Below are positions 4,509-13,662 of a stretch of DNA of 27,011 bases, piece by piece. A program made the translations under genes and the position numbers. The DNA lies in IMG/VR virus record IMGVR_UViG_3300020474_000084, positions 1 through 27,011 of that record. One strand, written 5' to 3'. The notes under the pieces were generated by a model. That model searched no databases. It was not told the DNA's origin and saw only the letters and a list, made by a program, of their open reading frames with translations. Positions within the stretch are counted from its first letter, which is position 1; each line of letters opens with the position of its first letter. This DNA is from a virus.

Positions 4509-6989
4509 TTATCCAAGTGCAATAGCTAGACCTAGGCTTACTCCAGCTGCAGGAATATTGTCCACAGTCCATTTTTGTGTTGCAGTTTTATATCTAAGGA
4601 CTTGATTGTTAGCAAGAGGTTCTACACCGTTAGAGAAGCGAGAACAAGTTAGTGTTACTGAAGCTGCACTACTTGAATGGTATAGACCAGCATTTGCAAA
4701 CACTACTGTTCCATAACTACCAGAAGGTATTGGTTGCGCTGTTATAGTATTAACAGTTGTGGTTTGGGATGCAGTTGTACCATTAGAATGTGTCCAATCA
4801 AGCGTAACACTATCTCCAACTTGCAGGGCTTCCATGTTTGATTTAATGGAAGCGTTTGTTGGCTTAAATGAAAAGTTTCCGGTGTTTGCGTCCGTAAAAA
4901 AGCTAAATTCTGAATCATTAGGACCGGGAGTGCTGGTTAAACCATCATCAAACGTTAATGAATTACTTGATGGTGCATAAGCAAAGTCAGTCTGCGTAAT
5001 AATGGAACCTGAATCTTCTGGAGTCCACTTGGACGTTGCAGTTTTATATTTAAGTACCTGGTTGTTTGTAAGAACCTCAGTACCATTACTCATTTGAGCC
5101 GAAGAAATAACTACAGCGTTACTTGTTGGCTTACTTATAGACCAGACGGTTCCAAATTTAACCTCTAGGTTGTTGTACGATGAGGAATTTGCTGTAGGTA
5201 GTTGAGTTATTGTTGTGTTTAAAGATGTATGATAGGAGGGATCATTACCATAAGTAGTGGTATAAGCTAAAGTTACATTATCGCCAACTGATAACGTATT
5301 TAAAGCATCTTTAACTTGTGTATCGTTAGGACTAAAGTGTAAAACTGCATATGAGGTTCCGGCAGCATCAGTAGGATAGTATTCTCCAGATGATAGGGTT
5401 CCAGAAACTGCAACTGCATTTAAATAAGTTGGAAGTGTTGCAGTATTACTTGACGGCGCATAAGCAAAGTCATTCTGCGTAATAATTGTAGCAGAGCTAT
5501 CCACATATGCTTTATTTGCAGCGTGATTAGCAGCAGTAGGATTACCAGACAGTGTTAATGGAGTAGTTATTGACGCACCTGTACCAGTAAGGTTTAGAAC
5601 AGTCCCACTGTTAACGGCTGAAAGAGTGATACCAGTATTACCAGTATTGATAATACTATTACCGCTTGACAAGTAATCAGAACCTTTCCACGACAAATTT
5701 CCTGCGCCATCAACCTGCAATAGATTATTTGCAGCGCCAACTGTATCAGGTAGCTTTAAAGTATAAGTAGCACCTGCACTATGTTGTGGTCCTTTGATCG
5801 TTACACCATGGGAATTGTTGTCACAATTAAGAGTAATCTGACCTGAACCATTCGTGCTATCACCTTTTACGACAGGAAGAGATTCAGTTAAATACCTATT
5901 CTCAGGATCAGCAGCAAAATACTGTTGCCATACCCACTTAGATGTAGATGAGTTGTACTGTAGTCGGACTGTTAGATCAGTTGAACCAACAAAACCTGCT
6001 GGCACACCAGAAACAGAACTATTACTCTCAACTCCCGTTGAATTAACAACCTCAACCCTATCTTCATTAGAAGGGCTACCAGGAAGATTTGCAAGTGCTG
6101 CAATAGGCGCATAAAACGCAGTTGCTGCCACAGTAGCTGCTGCTGCATTAGCTGTGTTAACTGCAGCCGTAGCGTTTGTATCAGCAGTATTAGCTGTTGT
6201 TACTGCACCATTGGCAGTCGTTACAGCATTAGCTGCAGTTGCAATTGTTGAATTAGCTGTAGTAACAGCACCGTTAGCAGTTGTTGTAGCAGTAGCAGCA
6301 TTAGCTAGTGCCGTATTAGCTGTAGTTGTTGCACTATTAGCAGTCGTAATAGCAGACGCAGCATCTGTAGCAGCACTGTTAGCAGTCGTAACTGCTCCGT
6401 TCGCTGTAGTTGTAGCTGTGTTTGCTGTGTTAACTGCAGTAGTAGCGTTAGTCGATGCTGTATTAGCTGTACTAACAGCATTAGTAGAGTTTGTGTTAGC
6501 AGTGTTAGCAGTAGCTACAGCAGTATTAGAATTAGTTTCAGCTGTGTTAGACGTTGCTACAGCAGCATCTGATTTAGTGTTTGCTGAGTTAGCTGTAGTC
6601 ACTGCTCCATTAGCAGTCGTTACAGCAGAGTTAGCCGTGGTTACAGCACCGTTAGCTGTAGCGGTAGCTAAAGCAGCTTCAGCATCAGACTCCTGTGTAA
6701 CGTATAAGTTTTGAGTAAAGTTTTCGTTTAAATCCTCAGCTTTAATGGCGGAGCCAGGGAAGAAAGTAGAACTAAGCGTATCGCTAGGTGTGTCACGGAA
6801 AATACGAATAGCCACACCAGTAGCTGGTGCCGTTGTAAATGCCAGCGTCGTAGCGTTAGCAAATGTATATGCAGTTGTAGCGGCTGTATTAAGTGTTACC
6901 TTGACATCAGCCTGTTTTAAATATTCAAATGTAAATGAATAGTTCGTTGTAGAACCATTCCCTGTGTATGTGTTTTGTGTTGTTGCCAT
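4509..6989 (-). CDS. tail fibre protein (T7 gp17-like N-terminus)
   Basis: An 826-residue fibre, longer than T7 gp17 (553). Residues 1-100 match the T7-type fibre N-terminal attachment domain: YTGNGSTTNYSFTFEYL, then FRDTPSDTLSSTFFPGSAI and LNENFTQNLYVTQE. Residues 111-285 are 25 heptads of TANxAVT type, an Ala/Asn/Thr coiled shaft. Residues about 300-340 include a WVWQQY segment found in phage tail proteins, and the distal half holds two related modules beginning IITQNDFAYAPSSN (near residue 500) and IITQTDFAYAPSSN (near 661), each ending in an NNQVLxYKTAT-KW motif. The protein should trimerise, attach to the tail tubular A/portal region and bind the host surface. No intramolecular chaperone domain was recognised. 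Confidence 0.88.
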   Translation of the reverse strand: MATTQNTYTGNGSTTNYSFTFEYLKQADVKVTLNTAATTAYTFANATTLAFTTAPATGVAIRIFRDTPSDTLSSTFFPGSAIKAEDLNENFTQNLYVTQESDAEAALATATANGAVTTANSAVTTANGAVTTANSANTKSDAAVATSNTAETNSNTAVATANTANTNSTNAVSTANTASTNATTAVNTANTATTTANGAVTTANSAATDAASAITTANSATTTANTALANAATATTTANGAVTTANSTIATAANAVTTANGAVTTANTADTNATAAVNTANAAAATVAATAFYAPIAALANLPGSPSNEDRVEVVNSTGVESNSSVSGVPAGFVGSTDLTVRLQYNSSTSKWVWQQYFAADPENRYLTESLPVVKGDSTNGSGQITLNCDNNSHGVTIKGPQHSAGATYTLKLPDTVGAANNLLQVDGAGNLSWKGSDYLSSGNSIINTGNTGITLSAVNSGTVLNLTGTGASITTPLTLSGNPTAANHAANKAYVDSSATIITQNDFAYAPSSNTATLPTYLNAVAVSGTLSSGEYYPTDAAGTSYAVLHFSPNDTQVKDALNTLSVGDNVTLAYTTTYGNDPSYHTSLNTTITQLPTANSSSYNNLEVKFGTVWSISKPTSNAVVISSAQMSNGTEVLTNNQVLKYKTATSKWTPEDSGSIITQTDFAYAPSSNSLTFDDGLTSTPGPNDSEFSFFTDANTGNFSFKPTNASIKSNMEALQVGDSVTLDWTHSNGTTASQTTTVNTITAQPIPSGSYGTVVFANAGLYHSSSAASVTLTCSRFSNGVEPLANNQVLRYKTATQKWTVDNIPAAGVSLGLAIALG
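6135..6659 (-). repeat. 21-bp coding tandem repeat, 25 heptads in fibre shaft
   Basis: Residues 111-285 of the tail fibre consist of 25 uninterrupted seven-residue units with consensus T-A-N-x-A-V-T; TANGAVT itself occurs five times. At DNA level this is a degenerate 21-bp tandem array in which identical units are scattered among diverged ones. The opposite strand is open and encodes an Ala/Val-rich shadow frame, not a gene. Such arrays can gain or lose whole units by slippage while keeping the frame, changing shaft length. Confidence 0.85.
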
Positions 6990-6995
6990 TACGCA

Positions 6996-9900
6996 TTAGT
7001 AAGAAAAGTTTTCTTCCATAAAATCCATATGTTCTTTTGCACTTTCTATATCACCTGACTGCAGGTAATTTCCAATAGTCTCTTGCACTTTGCCTTTACG
7101 TTGCATATCTGTCAGGCTTGCAGAGGAATCCATTGCCTTACGCATTGCCTTACGTAGTTCTCTTTTTAGTTCTCTATGTACACTGGCAAACTCACCTACA
7201 TCAGGATTTAACCCTTCTTTCTCTGCTCTTCTGTACAGCTCTCGGAACTTTTTAGCTGGATACCTCTGCATCACACGTTGGATACCTTTCTTAAATAGTT
7301 CCTTTTCACCCATGTAATTAAGAATCTCTGATTGCATTGCTGCTGTCAGTGGATTACCCTTGCCATCTGTTCGTAGGGATGGTGTTGCATCAAACTCGAC
7401 TTCGTGTAGGTATTCTTTTTCAGGGCTGATTTCACCAGTGATCTTCCAAGGCGTGTATGTATTCCAAACTCGTGCCATGAAACTGTCTGGTACTCCTACT
7501 TCACCACCATCAATCCAGTCGTATTCCTTAGGTAATGCACTCTTTAATAGTGGTAACCGGTTCTGCACCATCGCAGTAAATTCGTTTTCAACTTGCTTGC
7601 GACCTGGATCAAAGAATCGTCCAATCTCTGCCATTTGACTAGAACCTTTAAGCGTCGCTGCACTTAAAAAACTAGAACTCCATCTATTAATTGCACCAAC
7701 ATCACCACGTACTACATCTAGCAATGGTTGGATACCTGCCAACATAGTCTTGTCTGTGACCGATGCAGCTACTACAAATGTCATCTTTTTTAAGAAGGTG
7801 CCTTGTTCATGAGCAGACAATGTATCCATGTTGTCCATTATATCTGTAGTCAGTGCTAACCAATTAGTTAGAGGACCAAGTCCTTCATAGCTATACCAAT
7901 TATCGTCTAATCCTCGGATAGAACGACGTGGACGTTGTGTCTTATCACGTGTTTTTTGCTTCTGTCTGTTGTAAAGACCATTGCCAGTGATGCGATCATC
8001 CATAAATAATCCGACTGCACCGGTAACAGCAATGTTTCCTAATGCTCTCCTACCTTTAAGGTCAGCTCTAATCTCATTGTATTTAGCTCTTGCATTATGT
8101 GGTCCAACTTCAATGCCTCTAGCCGCCAAAAGTTGTTCTACTTCAGCACCACTTACTTCTTCAAATGGTGCTTTAAATGCTGCAGAGTCTTCAAGAAATA
8201 CCTTTACTGGGTTACTTGGACGGTAGCTCAGGGATAGTGCTAGTTCATTTAGTGGTGTTTTAGTAAACAACATAAATGGCTTCAAAAGAGGTAGTCTGTT
8301 AATGACATCTGACATCATTCTCGTTCCCTTGTTATCCAAGTTCATCGAGATTTCTCCAGCAATATTGTCTACTGCTTTATTATTCAAGATGCCTTTTTCA
8401 TTAAACATCTTTTGATAGAACTCATTAGCAAGTTCATCTGCCTTTGCTTCATCTAAAGGTAGTTTGCCACCATTGGTCACGATGTCATATGCATTAGCTC
8501 TTGCTTCAGCTACTGCAATCATTGACTTCGTAAAGCCATCAGTTGCCTGCATGGATCGTGTGCCGAACCTAAGCCAAGGATGATTAGCTAAATCGTTCAT
8601 ATCACTAACCTGTTGCATCAATGCTTGAGGACCATATTCACCTTGCTTCGCTTTCGCATCTGCAAAGGCATTCAGCAAGTCCATCTGTGCTTTGTTCTTG
8701 AGTCCAAGATCATCACGGGTTTGTACAACATTAGGGTCAAGAGCAGACCTTTGAAACACTTGATTCATGTATTCAGTTGACTTATCAACTGCTGCTTTCA
8801 TGTTTTTGTATTGATACATCCCACGACGCACCGTCTCCATGTCACCACCAGTTAACCCACCACCTAGAATCTTTACAGGGCGTTCGACTAATAAGTGTGT
8901 TGCTGAAATACCAGCTTTAATTGGTGTTGCAATTGCACTTAGTGTTGAGTTGTATAGGTTTGCATAAAAACCTTTAAGGATCACAGAAGGAATCTCAGGA
9001 TTGCCATCGTAAAAAGCTTTCCTCAATACACCTGTGGACTCCTTGACATACTCATTTAATGCATGAATGGTTTTGATGTTTCCGTCAGTCATCTCATAAC
9101 CCATCATTATTGGAGCAAGCATCTCAGGCTGCTCTTTACTAATTTCTCTTAGGTTATCGATGGTTTCCTTTGACTCTTGCTTGATCCTCTCCATTGCTTT
9201 GAGAGTACCATTCTTTTCATCTTTGATTAAATTCTCAAGACGTTTAGTCTCTGCAAGATCATATGCCTTAGATCCTTTTGCAGTCATCCTATTCCAAAGA
9301 TTTAGCTGGTTTAATGCCTTACCTCTTGCATAAGATGTCATACCTTTTTGAGCCATTAAAAACTCAACACGATCTAAGATCTGTTCCTGTGCTCGGTCAA
9401 TAGCAGCGGTTCCTTCAGTAAGACGCATACCTTGCGCCATATCAGATACTTGACCAGCTAGAGACGTGCCTACGTATGCCTGTGCCTTGGCCAGATCCAT
9501 ATTGATAAAGTCATCCATGTAGCTCTTAATAGCTCCCATGACTCCTGCATAAGCTTCGCTAGTCAGCTCTGGTGTCTTTGTATCTACGTTTCTGCCTTGA
9601 TATACAGAGCCTGGATAGATGGTCCTCTGCAGCTCTTGTAGGTCCATTTGGTAAAAGTCATTAGCTAACTTTGCACCGGTTTCCATTATCTCGGCATGGC
9701 TAATGTATTTACCTGTAGCTGTTTTGTAACCATACTCACCAGCATCCTTCAGACCTTCAGCTAGTCCTGTGATAATTAACTGTTGTTTAGCACTGCTTTC
9801 TAGACCAAACTTAATAGCACCTTCTGATACAACACTTCCGACACGACCATAGACACTATCGTAATTTTTATCGATACGTACAACATCAATAGAAGCACCG

Positions 9901-10934
9901 ACAATTCCTAGATCATCTACTGACCTAATACCTTGTTCGGTATAGTCGTACATATCGTGGTATCCAAAAACTGGATCATCAATATTGACTGACTTCTCCA
10001 AGTTGTAGCCACCAACTTCATCTAGTTCAGCAGATCTCTTCGCAGCAGATGCTTCTACTACTTCTTCAGGTGTGTTTTTAATCTCTACGTTTTCAGAAAA
10101 CCACTTGACTGCTTTTTCATTTTCAGGAATGTGACTTGCTGCTCTATGTGCACCCCTTAGGTTTTTTATAAACTTCAGTGCTCCTACAAGCATGTCACTA
10201 CTACCACCTAGATAGACACCTTCCACAACATTCTTTATTCGCTTTACTTCTGGACTATCAGTGTCCATCGTAGCGATGTTGTCAGGTATCCATCCCCATG
10301 TTCTTGGGAACGTCTTCTTAAGCATTCCAGTGGCATTATCATCTGTCTGGTTAATCTCCACTGTGTAGTCCACAGCAGCTCCTACACCAGCACCAAATGT
10401 TGTAGTACCTAACCATTTAACAAATGGATCAGCTAAGAACTTTATATTCTTAGTTCTACTCGCTAGAGCTGCTGAGCCTGAACCAGTCAGTGCAAGTGTA
10501 GGCAGGACAATAGAAGACATCTCCCGCATGCTCTGTGCTACTTCATTTTCAAACTCTGGTACTTTCCTTGCTTCTTGCCTGGTAACTAGGTTAAAAGCAT
10601 CAACTGCAAAGTCTGCAATTCCGGCACCCATTGCCAAACCGGCTTTAGTTACTTCAGGTAGATTTTCATCAAGAACTTCATTGCCAGTCATATTGTCTAG
10701 CAATGCTTCAGCCTGTTGTGGTTCTTCTGTTGGTTGAACTTCTTGTTGTACAGGCTGAGCTTGCTCTTCTTGTACTGGAGCCGTAGCTTCAGCTTCTGGT
10801 TGTGTTACCTCTTCAGGTTCAGTTGATGTCCCAAGCTGGTCATAAAATTCACGATCTGCTTGTATTTGAAGTTGTTCTTCTTCACTTAGATGTGAAGGCG
10901 TACCTTCACTCAACTGTTCGTCATAGTCATTCAC
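6996..10934 (-). CDS. internal core protein, T7 gp16-like ejectosome protein
   Basis: A 1312-residue protein, close to T7 gp16 in length (1318) and in gene order (last internal protein before the fibre). The start is GTG at 10934, immediately after the TAA of the previous gene. Residues 1-80 are Glu/Pro/Gln-rich and probably disordered; residues about 95-260 contain several Gly/Ala-rich hydrophobic segments (TKAGLAMGAGIADFAVDAF, SIVLPTLALTGSGSAALASR, TTFGAGVGAAVDYT) that could insert in membrane during ejection. The rest is mostly helical, with another hydrophobic stretch near GNIAVTGAVGLFM. Unlike T7 gp16, no N-terminal SLT transglycosylase domain is visible; a lytic domain is found instead in the preceding protein. 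It should form the channel through the envelope. Confidence 0.82.
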   Translation of the reverse strand: MNDYDEQLSEGTPSHLSEEEQLQIQADREFYDQLGTSTEPEEVTQPEAEATAPVQEEQAQPVQQEVQPTEEPQQAEALLDNMTGNEVLDENLPEVTKAGLAMGAGIADFAVDAFNLVTRQEARKVPEFENEVAQSMREMSSIVLPTLALTGSGSAALASRTKNIKFLADPFVKWLGTTTFGAGVGAAVDYTVEINQTDDNATGMLKKTFPRTWGWIPDNIATMDTDSPEVKRIKNVVEGVYLGGSSDMLVGALKFIKNLRGAHRAASHIPENEKAVKWFSENVEIKNTPEEVVEASAAKRSAELDEVGGYNLEKSVNIDDPVFGYHDMYDYTEQGIRSVDDLGIVGASIDVVRIDKNYDSVYGRVGSVVSEGAIKFGLESSAKQQLIITGLAEGLKDAGEYGYKTATGKYISHAEIMETGAKLANDFYQMDLQELQRTIYPGSVYQGRNVDTKTPELTSEAYAGVMGAIKSYMDDFINMDLAKAQAYVGTSLAGQVSDMAQGMRLTEGTAAIDRAQEQILDRVEFLMAQKGMTSYARGKALNQLNLWNRMTAKGSKAYDLAETKRLENLIKDEKNGTLKAMERIKQESKETIDNLREISKEQPEMLAPIMMGYEMTDGNIKTIHALNEYVKESTGVLRKAFYDGNPEIPSVILKGFYANLYNSTLSAIATPIKAGISATHLLVERPVKILGGGLTGGDMETVRRGMYQYKNMKAAVDKSTEYMNQVFQRSALDPNVVQTRDDLGLKNKAQMDLLNAFADAKAKQGEYGPQALMQQVSDMNDLANHPWLRFGTRSMQATDGFTKSMIAVAEARANAYDIVTNGGKLPLDEAKADELANEFYQKMFNEKGILNNKAVDNIAGEISMNLDNKGTRMMSDVINRLPLLKPFMLFTKTPLNELALSLSYRPSNPVKVFLEDSAAFKAPFEEVSGAEVEQLLAARGIEVGPHNARAKYNEIRADLKGRRALGNIAVTGAVGLFMDDRITGNGLYNRQKQKTRDKTQRPRRSIRGLDDNWYSYEGLGPLTNWLALTTDIMDNMDTLSAHEQGTFLKKMTFVVAASVTDKTMLAGIQPLLDVVRGDVGAINRWSSSFLSAATLKGSSQMAEIGRFFDPGRKQVENEFTAMVQNRLPLLKSALPKEYDWIDGGEVGVPDSFMARVWNTYTPWKITGEISPEKEYLHEVEFDATPSLRTDGKGNPLTAAMQSEILNYMGEKELFKKGIQRVMQRYPAKKFRELYRRAEKEGLNPDVGEFASVHRELKRELRKAMRKAMDSSASLTDMQRKGKVQETIGNYLQSGDIESAKEHMDFMEENFSY

Positions 10935-13652
10935 TTAGTTCACTCCAAACTGTTTAAGTCCTTGTTGATAGATTTCCCACAGCCTTAAAGCACTCTTTGC
11001 CGTTTGCCCTTGGTAGTACGACTTGCCATCAGCCTTTGGTATTGATGCAAATTCAGGTGCTATTAAAAGCAATAGGTTGTTATTAAAATCTTCAAAACTT
11101 GTGTACACTCTGTCTGGATCTACACCTCTACCTATGAGTAATTCACGACCTGCCATTTCTTGCGCTTCTGGTCCAAAATCTTGTAGACCTAGTTTTTCAG
11201 AAACACCTTTCCATGTAGCTGGCATGAATTGATACGCACCAGCTGCAGCAGAATTCAAACCACTCGATGACATAACTTCATCAGGATGTCTTGAATAGTC
11301 ATTAAAAGTAGTCCCGCCAAACTTCACGTCGTACATCCTGCCTAGGCGAAGCGTTCCTTCTGCAAATTTAATTACAGCACCAGTTGCTGACCAGGCAGGT
11401 GTTTGTTGACCTGCTGGTGTAGGGATTGCAAAACTACCCCTTCGCGCTGCTGGTAAAGCACTAGATGTTGCCCTATATGGTCGCATTGCTGTCCCATATG
11501 TATTCCTCAATAAAGGCATACGTTCTGGTTTAAATGTCTCTTGATACGTGTTTAAGGTTGTAGCATTAATAAACTCAGCAGCGTCTTCTCCAAATGCTGG
11601 TGCAATAAACGTTGCAAATTCAAATGGTGTTTTGTTGTAGATATGCGCTACAGTTGCAAATTCTGTTGGTACTTCTTTTATAGGTGATTGTAATGCTTCG
11701 ACCGAATCCATAAATAATTTTTTTCCTAGTTGTTGTGCAACAATTCCAAGGCTTACATTATCTTCACGGTAATCTAAATACTTTAGTTGCCTTAATTTAA
11801 ATTTGTCAGTGTATTTTAAAGTTCTTAGAATAGAATCTTCTTCTCTTGTAAGTCCCTTGTTTTGTTTTTTTATATTATTGAGATATATATTAATTTTATT
11901 TTTAATATCAGCTTGGGCCATGGTGTCTGCTTCTTCTTCAACACCACCATTCTTTTTTAATAACTCAAAGTACTTTTCACGATATTCCTTTTGTTGGTAT
12001 TCTATTTCAAAGCTTAATCCTTTTTTTTCAACAAAAGCATTTTTCTCAATAGTAGGATGCTCTTTGATGTATGACGATATTGCATCATTTCCCTTTTTGA
12101 AATATTTACTAGTCCTAGCTTTTTCATTTACTCTTGCTCTTTGTAGCAGGCTTTGCCCATTATCAGTTTCCGTATTTAAAAGCGATTGGCTAAAACCCTT
12201 TTCAATTAGCTCATCTAATGTCGCACCATTGTCTACAAGTTTCTCTCCTATTTCTAATGCGATTGGTTCCATCTGAGCATTTTTTGTATAATACTCAGCA
12301 GCGTAATCAAGTTCGTCAGACTGGAATTTAACTCCTGCCATACGTACACCATCTTTTCTCAATCTTTCAATATCTTCTGGTGTTATTGTTTCTCCACTAG
12401 CAAGGATTTTATTAATCTCGTCAGTTATAAGTGAACGAGCCCCCCGCATAGTTTCTGCTTCTTCTTCTTTAAAATCTATTTCATTTTGCCTCTCTACATT
12501 TTTTATGTATGTGTTGAGTGCAGCAACCTTTTCGTCACCAGGAAAATGTTCAGCTAATGTTTGATTCTTGCCTGTGGCTGCAATAAGAAACGTTGAATCA
12601 TAGAAGTCGTCTAACTGATCGATTTTTAGAACACCACTTTTATGTCCATTAATTAAAAAATCAATTGTTCCATCTCTTTTATCTTTCGATGGATTAATAG
12701 AGTTTAAACGTTGAAGACCTGCAGGACCTTCCTCCTGAAATGCTACTGAGTAAACCCTATTTTGATCAACTGTTAGCTGATCTTTACGATCTGTATTCTG
12801 CTGCTTTTGAATGGGTTCAAGTGCTCGTCTTTCTGCAGCGCGTACTTTTGGGTTAATGACAGTACTCATTACTTCAGCACTTAACGGACGACCATTGATA
12901 TTGACTTTAGTTAGCCAATCCTGTGTGTAGTTACGTACTTCAAGGATCTGTTCAGTTGGAGTTAATTCACCAAGGTTGGCAATGTGTGTAGCCAATCCGG
13001 TCTCGTAATTACCAATGCTATTTAGTGCCAGTGCTTTGTTATCTACCCAAGCCTTAGACCCTCTAGTTAGGTACTGCTTTTCATACAATGCATTGATGTT
13101 CTCTTCCGACCAACCCTGACCAGATAAACCCTGGATGTATTCAGTTGCCTGGAATTGGGATAGTGTTAGCTGATCATTTAGCTTGAGGATATTCTCAAGA
13201 GTATCTATTGTGAAGCCGTGCTGATAAGCAGCAACAGTTGCAGCATCTCTATCGTTTTTAATTCGCTGTTCAGCAAACTGAGCAATCCCCTCAGCAAACT
13301 TTGGAACCAACGGTGCCAGTTCTTGCATTAGTGTTTGTTCAGGTTGCCTATCCCTTTCAGCTTCTGCTATCTCAATATCGGTCTTAATATCTTTTTGCTG
13401 TGCTTCAGCAAGCATCCTGCGATTTTCAGTCTCAAGCTTGAAATTGGTCTCCCTACTTTCTTTTTCGCTACTGTGTGCGAATTGCATTGCACGTAGGTAG
13501 ATCTGTTCTTGTTCCTTTTCAAGGGAACGTGCAGCATTCATCCCCTTGATTTGTCTTGCTGCTTCCTGTTGGATTTTGGCAGCATTATTAGTTGCTTTAG
13601 ATAACCTGGCATTAAAGTCGCCAGGTTTAGCAAATGTTTTGTATTCAGACAT
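10935..13652 (-). CDS. internal core protein, T7 gp15-like, with C-terminal lytic transglycosylase domain
   Basis: A 905-residue protein (T7 gp15 is 747). Residues 1-110 are Lys/Glu/Gln-rich coiled coil; the long middle is helical. From residue 763 the C-terminus resembles the lambda R endolysin (GH104): FAEGTLRLGRMYDVKFGG, FNDYSRHPDEV, then SAAAGAYQFMPATW and LGLQDFGPEAQ, matching lambda R's SEGT, YDV-GG-F-DYS-HP and ST-AG-YQ pattern. E765 aligns with the catalytic Glu. The domain would cut peptidoglycan locally for DNA entry. It follows the 468-residue core protein gene after 10 bases and precedes the gp16-like gene with TAA directly abutting its GTG. Confidence 0.85.
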   Translation of the reverse strand: MSEYKTFAKPGDFNARLSKATNNAAKIQQEAARQIKGMNAARSLEKEQEQIYLRAMQFAHSSEKESRETNFKLETENRRMLAEAQQKDIKTDIEIAEAERDRQPEQTLMQELAPLVPKFAEGIAQFAEQRIKNDRDAATVAAYQHGFTIDTLENILKLNDQLTLSQFQATEYIQGLSGQGWSEENINALYEKQYLTRGSKAWVDNKALALNSIGNYETGLATHIANLGELTPTEQILEVRNYTQDWLTKVNINGRPLSAEVMSTVINPKVRAAERRALEPIQKQQNTDRKDQLTVDQNRVYSVAFQEEGPAGLQRLNSINPSKDKRDGTIDFLINGHKSGVLKIDQLDDFYDSTFLIAATGKNQTLAEHFPGDEKVAALNTYIKNVERQNEIDFKEEEAETMRGARSLITDEINKILASGETITPEDIERLRKDGVRMAGVKFQSDELDYAAEYYTKNAQMEPIALEIGEKLVDNGATLDELIEKGFSQSLLNTETDNGQSLLQRARVNEKARTSKYFKKGNDAISSYIKEHPTIEKNAFVEKKGLSFEIEYQQKEYREKYFELLKKNGGVEEEADTMAQADIKNKINIYLNNIKKQNKGLTREEDSILRTLKYTDKFKLRQLKYLDYREDNVSLGIVAQQLGKKLFMDSVEALQSPIKEVPTEFATVAHIYNKTPFEFATFIAPAFGEDAAEFINATTLNTYQETFKPERMPLLRNTYGTAMRPYRATSSALPAARRGSFAIPTPAGQQTPAWSATGAVIKFAEGTLRLGRMYDVKFGGTTFNDYSRHPDEVMSSSGLNSAAAGAYQFMPATWKGVSEKLGLQDFGPEAQEMAGRELLIGRGVDPDRVYTSFEDFNNNLLLLIAPEFASIPKADGKSYYQGQTAKSALRLWEIYQQGLKQFGVN

Positions 13653-13662
13653 TAGTTATGTG

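Noticed and set aside
6135-6659. CRISPR-like array
   Set aside because: Repeat units are contiguous 21-bp coding repeats without spacers, inside an open reading frame.
6154-6714. Long open frame on the plus strand opposite the fibre repeat region, Ala/Val/Leu-rich
   Set aside because: It is the reverse complement of the TANxAVT repeats; low-complexity codons keep the opposite frame open. No start context or neighbours support it.
11803-12276. Plus-strand frame of 157 residues, rich in Phe, Ser and Leu
   Set aside because: Lies fully inside the gp15-like gene; the Phe/Ser/Leu bias is typical of the antisense of a Lys/Glu-rich coding frame.
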